DNA of 64,000 bases, from the NCBI GenBank assembly GCA_013398175.1, contig VZRZ01004834.1, positions 1,123,838-1,187,837 on the forward strand. Direction: 5' to 3'. This stretch comes from Climacteris rufus (Eukaryota; Chordata; Aves; Passeriformes; Climacteridae). Of the stretch, positions 1 through 14,700 are shown piece after piece. A program made the position numbers and the translations under genes. Numbering within the stretch: position 1 is the first letter of the stretch; every line of letters begins with the position of its first letter. Below the pieces are notes generated by a model, which was given only the letters and a program-made list of their open reading frames with translations, had not been told where the DNA came from and did no database searches.

Positions 1-3000
1 AATTATTGGAAATGCACAGGAAAACCTACTGATTAGAGGCTCATAAATCATTCAGTGAGTTTTGTAAGTTTAATAGAAGCACTTGTACAGGCACACTGAT
101 GCATTGTCATTGAGATCCAGTAGACTTATATGTGGGTGTTTGGTTTAGAAACACAATTGAGAGGTGAGAATGTCCCTCTTTTTGTTTCGCCCTCTCCTAT
201 AAAATTCCAAAGTAACATAAATACAACCCACAGATAGCTTTAACATGTGTCATTGCTAAAGTAGGCTAGGAAATTAAGTATTTTCTATATTTATCTTTTT
301 TTATAGACATTTTTCTTCTCTGACAGAGCTTCACTTTGTACTCTCCTTTAAATTGCGCTGTAGCACATTAAAGGAACTTACAATGGTTTCAGTTTAATCA
401 AAGCAGAGCAGTAGGTAAGCAGCTGCCTGTACCTCTTGCGTATGAATCAAGAATGATGATTTTTAGTTTTCTGAGACTGAGTATTAATTTGTTGAAAACA
501 ATTGATATGGTGCAGAATATTCACAGTGTATATATGCACTCATGTGTTAATAGAATTTTAAATATTTTTTAAGACACTCAGCTGAGAGGGAAAATAATGC
601 AATTAGCTTTTTTTTCTGGTATCTACTAATTTCTGGTTTTGTTAGCTGTATATTTTTCAGCTAATGTAAAGATTCATATAGGGCTTTGTTTAATGAAGGA
701 AGGAGAAAAGCAAACTGTCTATCAGTACTGCCAATTATTTCCATTAAACATATAATATACTTCATGAGTACTACAGAGGTAACTTACTAATAAGAAAACT
801 TGCTGCAGAGTCATACAGCGTACTGGTAAAACCCGTTCTTTGGTCAAAACACTGTTTCTTAAGTCAGAAGAAAATTTTCTACCTTGCATGGTAAGATGAC
901 TAAAGCACATTATATGATAGACAGGATTTTTGTTTTTAAAAAAGAGGAGCTTTTTTCTTTCTTATTATATGATTTTTTTGAACCTTTTAAAATGTGTCCC
1001 TAAAGAGAGCAAAGGAATCCCAGAGACTCTTGATGAGGTATTTTAACAACATGTATGTCCCAGCTTTAGTTTATGAGCAATCACTCTAAACACAAAGATC
1101 TAATTGCAGTTAATTTAAATATAGCCTGTACATTAAATGTTAGGTGAGTCCAGTTTTTTTCTTTGATTTACATGGATATTCCTTCAAGGTTGTTATCTTC
1201 CCAGTGAAGCCTTCACCTGTGGGTTTTTATTAGTTTTTTTCTCTTTAAATGAGGGACAAAACAGACTTCCTGCTAGATAAATATATGTTCACCATTTCTA
1301 TTCAAAATCCTATGACTTGTATATTATACATAGTCTTAAAAAGTCTGCTTAAGCTTTCTTTGCACTACTTCTATAAGAGTCCTTTTAGTCATTCATGTTA
1401 GAGGTATTCAGTGTGTAGCAGTTTGCATAGCTTGAAATCTTCAAGTTCATTTCTCTCTTTTGGATGCAGATTAAAAGATTTAACTAAAATAACAGGTTTG
1501 AGTTGGGAAATTGCTGTGATTGAGAAAGCGATGTACCCCTTTAAAGGTATTAGCATAAAGATAGCACATTTGTTTATTATGTTTCAAAATCAGCTTCTAG
1601 TATCTCTGCCACAGGTAACAATTGACTTTTCAGGCTTCAAGTTAATAGCCTTGTCTCTTGCTTGTAGGGATCAATATTAGTATTAATTAATCACCATTAT
1701 CAGCCCTAGGATCTGGTTCTATTTGTTGTTACATCAGCAAAATATCAATATAGAAAGTGGACTCTCTGATCGTCATGGCAACTTCATCTCTTGGGTCAAA
1801 GAAAGTTTATCTTATCTGTGCATGGAGAGTGGCAAACTGTTTAGGGATCTAGTTTGAACTCTAAGAACATTGATTTAGTTTTTGTTTGCGAATAGAGGCT
1901 GAATTCCAATCACAAGGGATAGGTAAGATTTAAATATTAATGCCCCCAGGCTTGTCTGAAAGGGTGTCATTACCATTACTGTCGTATTGCCTTTTTGAGA
2001 TGACACAATGGTAGAGGAGAATTGTGTAGTCGAGATTATTTACAGTTTAGTAATTTGTGCATTGGACAAACGGGATTTAAAGTGAAAGTATGGAAATTCT
2101 GTAGCATTTATGCAGTAATAGTACTTCTCCCAATCAATGCGTGGTTAGGGTTTCTTCCACTTAGTTAACTGTAGAAATAGCAAAGAAACATAGATTGTGA
2201 ATTGGAAGAAGGAACACATTTTATTATGCATTCTCCCTTCAGAGATTTTTTTACGGAAGTGTTTGAGAAGTGTAGAGAAAGAATGTCAATGTTCCACTCA
2301 CTTCGGAATTAATGGCTAATAGCCATCATGGAAAATCTGAATGCTACAGTCTAGTTACAGTTGTTTTTGTGTTTTATAAGTTGATACAATTATCTCGTGA
2401 GTTTGTGATAATAAAATCTTGATAATGCTATTTTGTCTTGTCAAAGCTCCCTTTTTCTATATTCTTAAGTGGTTCTTAAAAGTTCTCATCTTAGACAATG
2501 CCCCTGAGACTTTATAGTATATACAGTCATAGTGTGACTAAATCTCACTTGGAGAGTTTTAAAGACTTAATGATTGCAAGCATAAGGTTTACTTTGAGAC
2601 ACAAGTCCACTTTTTTTACCCAGTTGTTTGTAAGTGCATATATGTATTTATTTGTTTGATAGTTCCTTAGAACACGCTTTATTGGAGACAAACATACAGA
2701 TAAAGATGTATGTAGATAAAGAGTATCGATATGCTTGTCTCCTAGTCATAATATTTATTTATTCTTTTTAATTTCTAGCATGTGAAGTAACAAAAAGTCT
2801 GTGTGTTTTACTGATACACCTAAATATTGTTTTAGGAAATCCCAAATGCAGTAAGGTCAATTCAGTACATTTGCAATATTGAAGAAGAGTTCTTACAAAA
2901 ATTGCAAAATAAACCAACCGACTAAAACCCAAACACTTGCATAAAGCTTACACCGCAGAAGGAATCACTTTTCGGTATTGACATTTCTCATTGATTATTC

Positions 3001-4803
3001 AGTTTTATCTAATGCTTCAAAAGGGTTGTGCCATCATGAGTTGGTAGCAGATGCGGGCAGTTGTCACAGTAGCCTTTTCTTTTTTAAAACAGAAAAAAGA
3101 TCTAGTTTGATCTAAATGTATACAATCTTCTCTTGTATTTTAATAGCTCATTTTTTTGTGTGTAATCACAACCTTGAAATTATTTTGTATAAGTTAAAAT
3201 ATTGCAATAAACAGAAAACGTTCCTGTTTTCCTGTTACAGATATTGAAAAAATCTTATCCTCATTATTTTCCATCTTCTCATTTTTCATGTCTCATAGGA
3301 AGGGTGTTATGTAACCCTTTGTAAATGCTAATTTTTTTTACATTTTTAAGAATTAGCTAGGATTTGAAAACAGGTTTAGTAAGTGTGATGATGTATTTAT
3401 CATCAGAAACCTTTTATATTTATAGAGCTAATTTGGTGCAAGGCTTATTTGTCTCCTTTTTTTATATACATTCAATTTCTTGACTGTGAGTGTGTAAATA
3501 AAGCTGAAGTGTGACCTTTAACTCTTATTTTTTGATTACCACCATATTGTTTTATAAAACTTTTATAATCAAGGTTTGTTCAATTACAACTCTTTTACAA
3601 TGTGAATACCATTTAGTAGCAGAGTATCAAAAATAACAATGCTTAGTAATTAGTGAGTTACTGTGACATATCTTTATAAACTCTTCTCATACATTACTCT
3701 TTGCTCTCACATAAGTGAATTAGAGTGATGTTGCTTTATTCTTCCAGACTACTGAAGCTTTCAGACTGTGATTAGCTGATACAACTGCGTGTCACATGTC
3801 ATTTTTACTGTAGTCGGTCTTTTTACCTTAGATGCAGTATAGCAGAGGACAGTAAAATCCTGTTGAATCCCGACAATTTTCAGTTTTTCCTTTCCAAATA
3901 ACAAGGTCTGATGCCAACTGCTGTAAAATACTACATAAAATACTACAGCATTTCCCACATTATTGGGTTTCCTATCCATCTAATGCTTTTTTGACATGTA
4001 TAAATATATGAGAAACTTAAGGAACACAATCTTTAACTTCATTCATAGAAGCAGTCCCATTGATAATACTGAAAATGAATGTGAAATGTGTATAGGATAG
4101 GAGCTTAAGAATACCCACAACCACCAATGTATCTAACAGTTTGGTGTATGTAATATTAGAATGTAGAGTAGAATAGAGACTGGGTTTAAATGCAGTGTTT
4201 TCATTATGTTCGAAGGAATTCCATGGTTCGCATTTTGTATCCTGTGCTATACATGTCCCTTTTCATATTATCCGGGAAGTGAAAGTCTACATACTGTGGT
4301 AAAAGTTGCATAAAAAATTATAATTACTTTCTAAACATACTTGCAATTAGTATTGAAAAGTGATTTTTAATGAGAACAGAATGAATTTTACTGTAAAATA
4401 AGAAATTCCTCGTAGACTCAAATACGATGCGAGAAGTCTTTTTGTGTGTCTAGTGTAAAGATTTTCTCTGCTGAAATGGAATAATCTTGAAAATAGTTTT
4501 TATGGCGATACGTGGAGGTGTTCATTTAGGCTGAGAAGAAATTCTGTACATTATGTTATTATTTTTCACTTTTGTAGTTGCAGCACAAGTCTCAAAGGAG
4601 TGCTGTGTTTTACTCGTGTAATTGGGATCGTCATTAGAACCCTGCTTTTTAAGGCTGGATTATATTTCTATTATCAGATGTGTAGGTTAGTATTTATAAG
4701 ATACTCTGAAAAAAATTGCAAAGACATTGTCAGATCTACTTGAATTATGTGTATACTCTATAGATATCTAGGTTTTGTCTTCACTTTTCACTTTCAAATT
4801 CAG
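1..4803. other. Intronic sequence, no recognised feature
   Basis: AT-rich sequence with only short, uncharacteristic open frames on both strands (longest about 89 codons, with no recognisable domain). A small 12-13 bp local duplication (AAATACTACAT-like) occurs at about 3925-3950. I see no RNA gene and no recognisable retroposon. Confidence 0.6.
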
Positions 4804-5453
4804 GCTTCATATTAGATGGCAATAAAGATCCTTTCTCTGAAGTTTTGAAGAAGTATAGCAAGGATTTTTGCAAAACATTTTATGCAGCTTTATGCCAAGA
4901 AAATGAACCATCTGTAACTGATGCATCAAAGTAGGACACAATTGTTAAGCCAATGAAGACAATTGTAGCAAACCTGAAGTAGCAGTAGTTTTTCTAAAAA
5001 AAAACCTGTCCCCGCTCCCTCCCACCCTTTCATGATGCAGTCTTCAGTTAATAAATATGTATGAAAAGGCTTTTGGAAGCAGTAGCACATGATTTTTGGA
5101 ACCTTTTAATCATATTGGTTTTTGAGTATTTTATTTGCTAATTGTACTTCATCCATTTCAGAACAAACATAGACAAAATGTTCTAGTTTTGTAGGATGCA
5201 GAAGAGAAAATCTGTATATCCGCAGAAGTACTGATTTTTTGCACAGTTTAAATGTGTCTGTAGTCTATGTATTCATATGAAAAATGTTGAAGTACAGTTA
5301 AATAGCACTGTGTGTGTCAACAGGACGGAGTACCTCTGAGAGACTTGGTTCTCAACTAGCTTAAGTTTTTAAGGAAACGGCCTAATTTTTTAATAAAAAT
5401 GCATCTATGTTTCTATTAAAAAACCAAAAAAACACAAAAACAAAAAAAAAAAA
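4804..5453 (+). other. Possible terminal exon or 3' retrocopy with A-rich tail
   Basis: After a pyrimidine-rich stretch ending in CAG (4801-4803), a frame is open for 42 codons to a TAG at 4932-4934. Its product includes FILDGNKDPFSEVLKKYSKD and ends EPSVTDASK. About 460 nt of non-coding sequence follows, then AATAAA at 5392-5397 and, some 20 nt later, an A-rich tract at 5416-5453. That order (C-terminus, 3' UTR, poly(A) signal, A tract) is what an mRNA 3' end or its retrocopy looks like. I do not recognise the protein. An open frame of this length is expected by chance in AT-rich DNA, and I saw no clear target-site duplication, so this may be coincidence. Confidence 0.2.
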
Positions 5454-8400
5454 CCCTAACTTGCTTGATAGTTGTGCCAAAAATGCTTCGTGGTATTTCA
5501 GTGAACACTAGGAAACTTAAGAACTGAGAAAAAAAATCTCAAATATTTGACAGTTTATCTGGAAAAAATATTAGCTAGTTGCTAAAAATACAAGTGCATT
5601 CCTTAACAATGTGCATCTTGGACAAACAGACGCATATTTTGTCATCAAGTTACTTAAGCTTCTGAAGTCAGGGCTACAACTGGGTCAGATGATAAGATGA
5701 GCACAACAGAAAAACGAAGAGTGGCTCTGATAAAAACTGATTGATTGATGTCTGGCTTCCCCACCATCACAAGCAGTTGACAGTTAGTTTGGGATCAGAT
5801 GATTTGGCTTTTGCGATAGAAGATGGGGCCTGGTAGGCAAGTCTGAAGGACAAAAAGGTCAGTTTCTGCACAGTCTCAGGCAGTGCTGGGTTCCCACAAG
5901 GTGGGGTATTGGATTAAGATTTTCTTTAGTTACAAGACTTAACTTTCCATGGTCCATTGAAAGGCCAAGTTATCTGGTCAGTATTAATACAAAAATACAA
6001 AAGACCCTAAGTTGTGAGAAAAAAGAATGAAGACAGAGGAAATATACCTGTTGGACCAGTGAATTACAGAAAAACATTTTTGCTGTTTAATTTCTGTTTT
6101 TGTTTCAGGTGTCATAATTTATAGCATTAGATGATTTATAAACAGTCTGACTTTGAAAATTGGTTTCCACAATAGATTTGTCACTGCAGCTGCAATGAGG
6201 TTTTTGTTACTTATATATTGAAGGACTGTAATGAAACATTGTGGATAAATTAATTTCAGCGTGTGAAATGTTGTTGTTCTGTGACCTGTTATGTATAGGA
6301 TAGCACATTGTACCTTATGTACATACATATGTATTTTTCACTAGATTAAGAACAGCTAGCATGTTATATTTAAACATAATTAAAATAAATTTATGTGAAG
6401 TGTGTTTTTGTGAACTGGAGATAATTTATCAATCTATGACCATACCATAAACAGCTGAGTCTTTATGGGGGCTTAGGTGGTTGTGTTTTGTTGGTTTTTT
6501 TTTTACCAGAACACATTTACAATTAGCACTCTGTAATAGTCACAGAAGGAGAAAAAATGTGCAAATGAAAATCAAGACATAATAGCTTTGGAATGAAAAA
6601 GATTTTCAAGACGGCCATGAAAATGTGTACAACTGCCACAGAATTGGAATTTGGACAGCTTGGATTTGAATTTAGATTTTTGGACGGTTTGATACTCTCT
6701 AGAAATCCTTTATAATGTATCGCTTTTCTCTGAGTTTTAAGGGTCACATCTCCAAAGGACAGTTGGGTCTCAGCTAATGCTGCTGACTTAATATCAGTAA
6801 GATGAATTCTGCAAGGTGCTGTATTGCTGATAGTATAGCTGGAATGCAGTATGAAAGAACCTGTAGTGTAACGTGGAGTGTTACCAGTAATAAGTGATCA
6901 GTGCAGGTGAACTGGTGGTCATTTGAACAGTGATTAGTTATATTTCAAGAAAGGTTGTTTTCTCAGTGTCTAATCTCTGGGAACCTGTTTCATTTAAAAG
7001 ATAATAATTAAACAAAAGATATTTTCCAAGAAATTCAGAGCTATTTTATCCTCGCTGTTTTTATGCACCTCTTTTGGGGTGTATGTTAAAGATCTGTTTT
7101 AAAACACAGAACTCAAGGCTTAGATAATTATTTATGAATGCAGATTTAAGACAAGATGGTGAAAATGTTTAAGAGTTTCTCCGTTATTATTTATATCGTG
7201 GTGCATCCCTTTGGCATCAGAGCTTTGTTTAAGTTTTCATGTTACTTGCTGATCTCTCACGGCATTACTACAAATGGTCTGAAACAAGCTTTGTTAAAGC
7301 ATATGATAATTTTTACACAGGGTTCAGATTTTCAGGTGTGTTTCTTTGACAAACGTTGCATCACAGAATAAGTAGTTCTTTTTTGAACATCTTGTATTGA
7401 AGTGTTTCAAGATACAATTATGTGTTCAATAAAAATGAAGAGAGGTTTATTAGAGTTTTCTTCAAAGTTTCATACTTGGGTCTGACCAGGATGGTAGCCT
7501 GCTTGGTTGGCTGTTTGGGAATTTACACCTCTAGGCTATACAACTGAGACCTGTTTAGTTATACAAAGAGGAAAATTTGAGTTGGTAAATCAAAAAGGGG
7601 AAAAAAATATTATATCCAAAATAATCAAGATCAGCAGTTCTTCATAAATGAAGAGTAACAATCAGCTACTTAGACCAGCTAGACTGTGTAATTTTATGAT
7701 TAGTCCTGCAGCTTAGGAAATCTCATTTTAGTGGGAGTGTGCTTTGGGGATGTTATGACTGGTCTGATTAGTCTGACATTCATTTTGATGTTCTTTGACT
7801 CTTAGTTCAGGAGTTTTCGCTGTCAAGAAAGGTCAAATTCAGGTATGGCATTATTATGCCACAAGTTCTGGCCAAGCTGTTTTTCAACATCAGTTGTCAG
7901 TCAAAGCATTGTGTTTGAAGCTATGGCCTTTACATTATAAAATAAATGAGAAAAAAAACATTTGGTGTGTTACTCTTGCTATGTGTAAATTCTTTCAAGT
8001 CTTGAGAGTGATTTGTGCACCAGCAATATCAGTGTAAGAGAAGAATAACACCCAGTTTGCACAAATGTACTTGTCTTTGAAAATGAAACCCACTTTTGCA
8101 TTCACAGAAAAATCTTTTGAGAATATGGATGTGATGCCATCAGGAAAATAATAGAAGTTTTGGCTTGTCTTCTGTGTTTAACTTGGTACAATTTTATGTT
8201 AATCTAGTCCCACATTCTTCTGAAATACTTTTTACAGAAGTTCTGAGTTGTGTAGTGATATGGATTTTGTTTGCAGGGATGTTATAAAACATAAAATATA
8301 ATTGCTGAAGGCTAATCACATGTATTATTAAAATATTGATTTGTTATAAGAAAAACATTTTTAAATGCTTTGCAATCAGTTTGCTAGTCTTTATCCGTTT

Positions 8401-10956
8401 CTTAGTGGGCAGATGTTCTTGTTACTAAAAGTACCAAGATGCAGATGGTATTATTTGGCATCTTTTTAAAGGCTTCACTGTTATCTGTGATGAGCTGAAC
8501 GCTAAACTGATACATGATTCTTCAATGGCAGTTCATATTTGCAAGAAATTATTTAAATAACTGTCTTTGTAACAGGTCAGGTGAGATAAAAACTACTCTA
8601 AAAATAATAGTCACAAACTAAATAGAAAGTTTTGCATTTCTGTATGTATGGAAGCGTTTTGACTAATAATTTGAACTTGAGAATTATTTCAAACAATGTA
8701 ATTTTTAAAAATTATAGTCATTCCTATTTAAAGAAACCTATGTATATCTGTAGCTCAATATATGTGAGAATTAATGTGAATTGAGGCAGAAATTGATATA
8801 CAGCAACAATTTAGCATAAAATACACTTTGTTTGAAGAGAATAACATACCATGGGTAAAGATAATAATCAAGTAGCTTATGAAGTAATTATTTTTGAATT
8901 TTTCGAGTAATGTTGCATGCTTCATCTTAACAGAACCCCTCAAACAGGCATACTCTGGAAATACTGCTCCATTTCAGTAATACAAAATCAAAAGCTTATG
9001 CTTTTAGGTTTCCTACTACAGTCCATACTTTTCAATGCATGAGCACTTTAGTTTGGTGGGGTTTTTGGTTTTTTGGTTGTGTTTTTGTTGTTCCTTTTTA
9101 TTGCATTATTTGGTGCTTGATGTTAAGGGATTTTCAACACCTACAGCTCTTGCTGACATCAGTTAAGATACCCTGAGTAGCAAAGAAGCTGCACTGTTAT
9201 CCTCCTTTTATTGGAAATTTCCATGTGTGTTTAATGTAAGTACATTATATACCTTGCATGTTCTTAAGTGTTACCGTAGCAAGTATAACTCTTAGAAGGT
9301 TTTCCTTTCTGTTTTCCAAAAGACCTGCAGAAATACTTCATTTCAGGTTAAAATCTTACTTTGTAGCAAGATCATATAGGGGGAGCTACCATGAAACCTC
9401 CGAACTTGAAGAGTTTGCCATGCTTGTTTTATTAAGCTGCTGCTAACACAGTGGACTTTTGTCTTGAAAATAGGTTCTGTGTCTTAGATTTTGAGTTGCA
9501 CTGTTATGGGCACCATCATACACAGTTTATCTTTCCTAGGTTGTTAGCCTGAGATTTGAAATTTTGAACTGCTGTGCCAAAACCAGTTCCTCTTTTAAAC
9601 ATATCAGATATTTTACGTTCTGAGTGATTTTAAGATGCCAGGCATTTTCATACAGATTATTATGCCCAGACAAATTTTTCTTAAAAGAGAACAGCAAACA
9701 ACAAAATCCAGTGCCAAGTTAGGTGGGGTTTTTTGCACCTTAAGGATGATGTATCTTCAATTTATGCCTAATTGCTTTCTTTATATAGCTCTCATTTATA
9801 ATATACCACAATATATAACAGTATAGCATTACAAAGAAACTAGGCATATTATGCAAAACTGGACTGCATTTATAGAGATCATGAATAATTTTACTAATAG
9901 AAGTGATATAAAACAAGACTATAAATGAAGGATTTTGAATTTCTGTAAACTACCTTTATAAGGAAAAGACACAGAGGCTGACAGAGGTAAGGTTTTGCAG
10001 GGAAATGAGCAATGATGTTTTCTTTCAGCTTTTTGAAAAACAGAATATAAGATCAGTGAAAATAAAATGTATTTATGGGAACTGAGCTATGATACAACAC
10101 TTAGTTTAACTCTGATTGAATTATTCATAGAGCAATATTTTGCCCATGTGTGATAATGTTTTTTTTTATTGTTTTTAAACGTTTCACAGAAAGCCCTGAT
10201 TTTTATGCTTTAGTTTTTACCTTTTAATTTGTTCTTGTGTAATGCTGAATATTTGCTATTGTATTCTTACTTGTTTATATTAGATTTTAGTTTTGTGAGG
10301 ATGATTTGAAAGCTGTTAGACATGAGAAAAGCCTCAAAAAATTGGTGTAAGTTCAATCTCTTCCTAGAAGGGGAAGTATCATGAAGAATGAAGCATTGTT
10401 TTTTCATTCGTGGGCAAAGAGAAATAAATAAATGAATCCAGGGAATTTAGGACATCACAATACCTTTTTTAAATCCTTCCTTTTCTTTCTTCTTTTGGGA
10501 GGGAAGAGCATAGAATTTGTTTATGCTATATAAAGGAACACTGTAAATCTGGAAGGTGTAATTGATGATAACTTTGATAGATTATAAAATCAAATATATT
10601 TTGATATTTGAATTATGTGATTGCATTTGTATGTGAAGTGTTCAGAAGTACAGTGGGCACCTCTGATGTCTGTGTTTTGTTGCCTAATTAATCATCTTGT
10701 TAGAGGAACTTCGGGAGAGGGTGTTAAATGTTCTGCATTTTGTATAAAATAGTACTTTATTAGTGAAATACGTGGAATGAATGTTTGAATTCCATTTTGT
10801 ATTGCACATTAATGGTGCACTGCTCATTGTAATTGTGAGTTCATGTAATGGCAAGGTGTTATGCCTGTGATAACCTGCACCTAACAGAAAATATGTATTT
10901 AGATTATTATGTCATCCCTTTTTTTGCATTTTGATTGAAGGGCTCATCCCCTCACT
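5454..10956. other. Intronic sequence, no recognised feature
   Basis: AT-rich, with short open frames of 60-80 codons that resemble no family I know. A G/T-rich low-complexity patch lies near 9054-9105. No retroposon, RNA gene or promoter signature could be supported here. Confidence 0.6.
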
Positions 10957-11004
10957 CATGGTAGTTACTTATTATGGTAGTTACTCATCATGGTAGTTAC
11001 TTAT
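10957..11004. repeat. Three-copy 16-bp tandem repeat
   Basis: Three contiguous copies of a 16-bp unit (CATGGTAGTTACTTAT type) occupy 10957-10972, 10973-10988 and 10989-11004. Copy 2 differs from the others at two positions; copies 1 and 3 are identical. This is a small minisatellite-like expansion. Confidence 0.9.
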
Positions 11005-11734
11005 CTGAGAATAATTACTTAATCTCTGTTGGAGTAAAACAGTGGTTAGTGAGTAACAAACTCACTTTTGAAATACAACATTTGTAACCTTGCTATAGGA
11101 ATTATATTTTGTCAGAGAACTAGAAAGACACATTCCATAGCCTGTAGACCAAAAATTTCTTAAGAATACATGTAGCATGTTTCCCTTTCTCTTGGATCCT
11201 TTCTGGTGTTAAAACTACCAAGCAGCAGTGGCAAAGCCGTATATCCTCTACTAATGGAGAGTGATTTGCAGGTTATTGTTTGTGGTTTTGGCTAGTAATA
11301 GTGAGTAATCTTTAGGTAGAATTTGTAGAGAGACTTTGTTGCATTTCAGTATGAGTTTTCTGTGTACTTTTCTCACATTCTCTTATAATTTGGTAAGTAA
11401 TAGTTTGCTCCTTTGTATTTTTCCCATTTGAAGAACAATCAGTATCATTATTCGGTTTTTGGTAAAACTTTAAATCATTAGAGACTGGAAATTATTTATC
11501 AGGCAGGTTCTAGTAGAGCCTGAAATAGAATCCAGGGCCTTTGTGACCTGTTTACCTGATGAAGTACAGTTTTTTGTATACTTTTAACCATAGTCATCTC
11601 TACAAGTAGAGTTTGCTAATGTTAGAAATACCTCTTAATAAAAAGGTAGACAGAATCTCTTGCCTTCATCATGATTCTAATAAAGAAAAACCAGGCCAAA
11701 TAAGAGGTTGGTAAGTCTTTGACATCTACATTCT

Positions 11735-11798
11735 CATATACATATATATATATATACACACATATATATGTGTGTATACGTATGTATGTGTATATATG
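11735..11798. repeat. TA/CA/TG microsatellite with perfect palindrome
   Basis: Alternating purine-pyrimidine tract made of CATA, TA, CACA and TGTG steps. Positions 11753-11778 form a perfect 26-bp palindrome (TATACACACATAT and its complement). The tract could extrude a cruciform or adopt Z-DNA, but there is no sign of function. Confidence 0.9.
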
Positions 11799-14700
11799 AA
11801 AGAAACAAGTAGATCCTAAATATTTATGTATATAGAGCTGGTCTGCCTATACAGCTGAAGGGACTCCAAAGGCCTGTAGTTTTCTGAGTTTACAGGAATT
11901 GTGTAAAAGTAAAGGGCCATGTGCCCCTCCATGGATTCACTATAAGGAGTTATTAGGCTAAACCTTGTACACACACTTGTTGCACCAGGCAAATGGGAAG
12001 AAGTTAGTGATTGTCATTGGGTAAATGGTGTCAATTTGGGAATGGTAAATTTGGGCAAAGGTGCTATTTCTCAGTAATCCCACTTGACCTCCAAATCACT
12101 TTGCAAAATTGCCAGTAAGTAGAAATGGATAGAAAAATTGGATCTCAGTGTTCCGCTGGCTACTACTGAAGGAATAACTAGTGTTTCATATTTCTATGTA
12201 TTACGTTAGATGAAATACTTTTCTAAAAATTGAACATCAGTGTTTTGGTTGATATTCTTCATTAGTGTAACTGGTAAGACCTAACTATGTTTCACTGTCT
12301 GCAAGGTAGCTATTATTTTTCTTTTTTGAAAAATATATCCAGAGTGAAAAACAATCCCTCTACAAAACATTAAAGGTAACATAGCCTTTTTTCAAGTGGG
12401 GTTTGTTTAGTTTTGGTTTTTTTAGGAAGTGTATCATCAGATATAGTACTGCTGTCTCACAACAGCTGGGAAATTACAACTTTAGAATCACCATTTCTGC
12501 AAATAGTGTAAGAATACTTTTCCAAATGAGGAACTAGAATTTTTCAGCGAAGCTGCTGAACTTATGCTGCACTAGAAACAATGGCAAATTTTCAAGAAGT
12601 TGAGGACTCTCCTTCATAGTTGTGTTACATCTGGCATTCTAGATTTGTTTTGTGTGGCCAGTCACTGTAGAATGAATATAGCAAGAGCAAGTAAACTGAA
12701 TAACAAAAGGGGTTTTGACCACCCTGTTTATGACTTTGGGAGCATTGAGTTTGTGCCCTTTATGCCCGATAGTGCTCTGTGAAAAGATGTGGAGTGTGAC
12801 TAAGAAGCAAAACCAAGATCACAACATTTATTTTCCTCCCTTCTTGATTTCTGTCCTGGTTGAAGGTCTTATCACTGCTACAAATGAATATGAGGACAAT
12901 GTAGGGAACTCCTGAAGTGTGATACTGTAAAAGATGGAATCAAATCAGCTTAAATAGGGAATTTTTAGAACTAAATTTTATGTTCAGTGCTTAATAATTG
13001 ATGTAAAGAGAAAACAATAACTTGCTACCTTAGAGATTTAGAGAGCTCTTAAATTGCATCAATGAACCAAGACATACTTCATCAAAAAATCAAAGATTAA
13101 ATATGACAGTATTGACATTTTTAGCATACCAGAAAAGGAGAAAAACAATGAACAACATTTCTTTCAGGACTCACTTGCATGTCGCAGGTGAAAATGACAT
13201 AATTAAAATACATTGAGACAGAAGAAGGTCATAGGTTTCATTGAAATCAAAGTGAATTTTTCAAGTACAATTTCATATTAAATGTTAATTTAATAATTTA
13301 GTGGAGATCAGTGAAAGGTCAGTCTGGAATGCAAAGGGTTAAAATGCTGAACAGTGACCTGAACAGGGAGTTGTTGTGTCTCTGAATCCCAGACATACTT
13401 TATTAGGACAATCCAGCTGGTTTTCTATTTCTATCTCCTCATTATCAACACGCTTATGGTATGGCCTCTTCCCCCTCACTTCCAATGCCAAGAATTTGGC
13501 AGGGACACCATGTGAGGAGGTCAGAGACTGATTGAGAGGAAAAATGAAGTTGAGACTGCAGCAGAGATGCAGAAGGAGTGAGTCCAGTCGGTGAAGTGCT
13601 AAGGTTTTTTTTTGTTTGCTGTATGGAGACTACCAGCAGAAGTTTTTGTTGTTTTTTTTTTCTTGCGAGCAGTGATTACAGCTCTGTGTGAAATTAAACT
13701 ACTGACAGGAGGTTTTGTTTTCTTCTTACTGAAAATGGTGTAAAATAACAGTTAAGCTTAAGGAGCTGCATATGTAAAATCAGTAGAAAAATGAACAAAA
13801 TTGGATATTTGCTTTCTTCATAATGTTTGGCATCTTTTGTATATTTTAAGAAGAAAGAAGCTGAAATTGTAGCATATTTCTTTGGAAAAACAAAGATTTA
13901 TAAATAAAAGCCTCATAGTGTTAAATTGCTTTATGTGTTGGATCAAGCTTTCTCTGCTGAGAGAAGAAAACAATCTCCAGCAAACGTGCAAAGGAAGGAA
14001 GTGGGAGGAAAAAAGTCTCACACATTTCCATAGTTTCCATTTAAAAATATGTAAAAATATCACTGCCTTGTGACACATAGTTTGCATCAACAGGTATATC
14101 AGTTTAGTATTGATATTGATGAAACTCTTTGCATGATTTGTATTGATTAAAGAGAAAATAAATTTGATACTTTTTGTACCAAAAACCATGGATCAAAGCA
14201 GATGGAGAAAATGTAGAAAGATTTTCTATAGAAGTTCAATTCCTGTTGGTAACAGACTTATTTGTATTTCTTCAAGACAATATGCAATGCTTCATTTCAG
14301 TTTGATATGGATTATCTCAAAATTGATCTGTGGTTAATACTGTACTAAAAAATATCTTTGGTTTTCATTGTTTTCCTGGCATTTCCCTTTAACATAATGG
14401 AAAAGTGTCTGAATAGAAAAGTGAGTTAATTTCTTGTGTGTGCAGGGAGATACAGATTTTGTAGTTCTGACATTCCTGTAATTCCTATCAAAACAGATAG
14501 AGATTGTGTCCATAAGGACTGGTAGGATTTAGTCTTTGTCAGATACTTGATTTCCAGTTTTTACACAAATATTATGTATTTATTACAAATAGATGTCAGT
14601 GGTGGTCTCTGCATTTCTGCTGTGGGACTAATGCTGATGTTTGACCACGTGTTGCAGTTTCAAACTCTAAGAGTAAATGATTTCTCAGTGTCTGTGTTCA

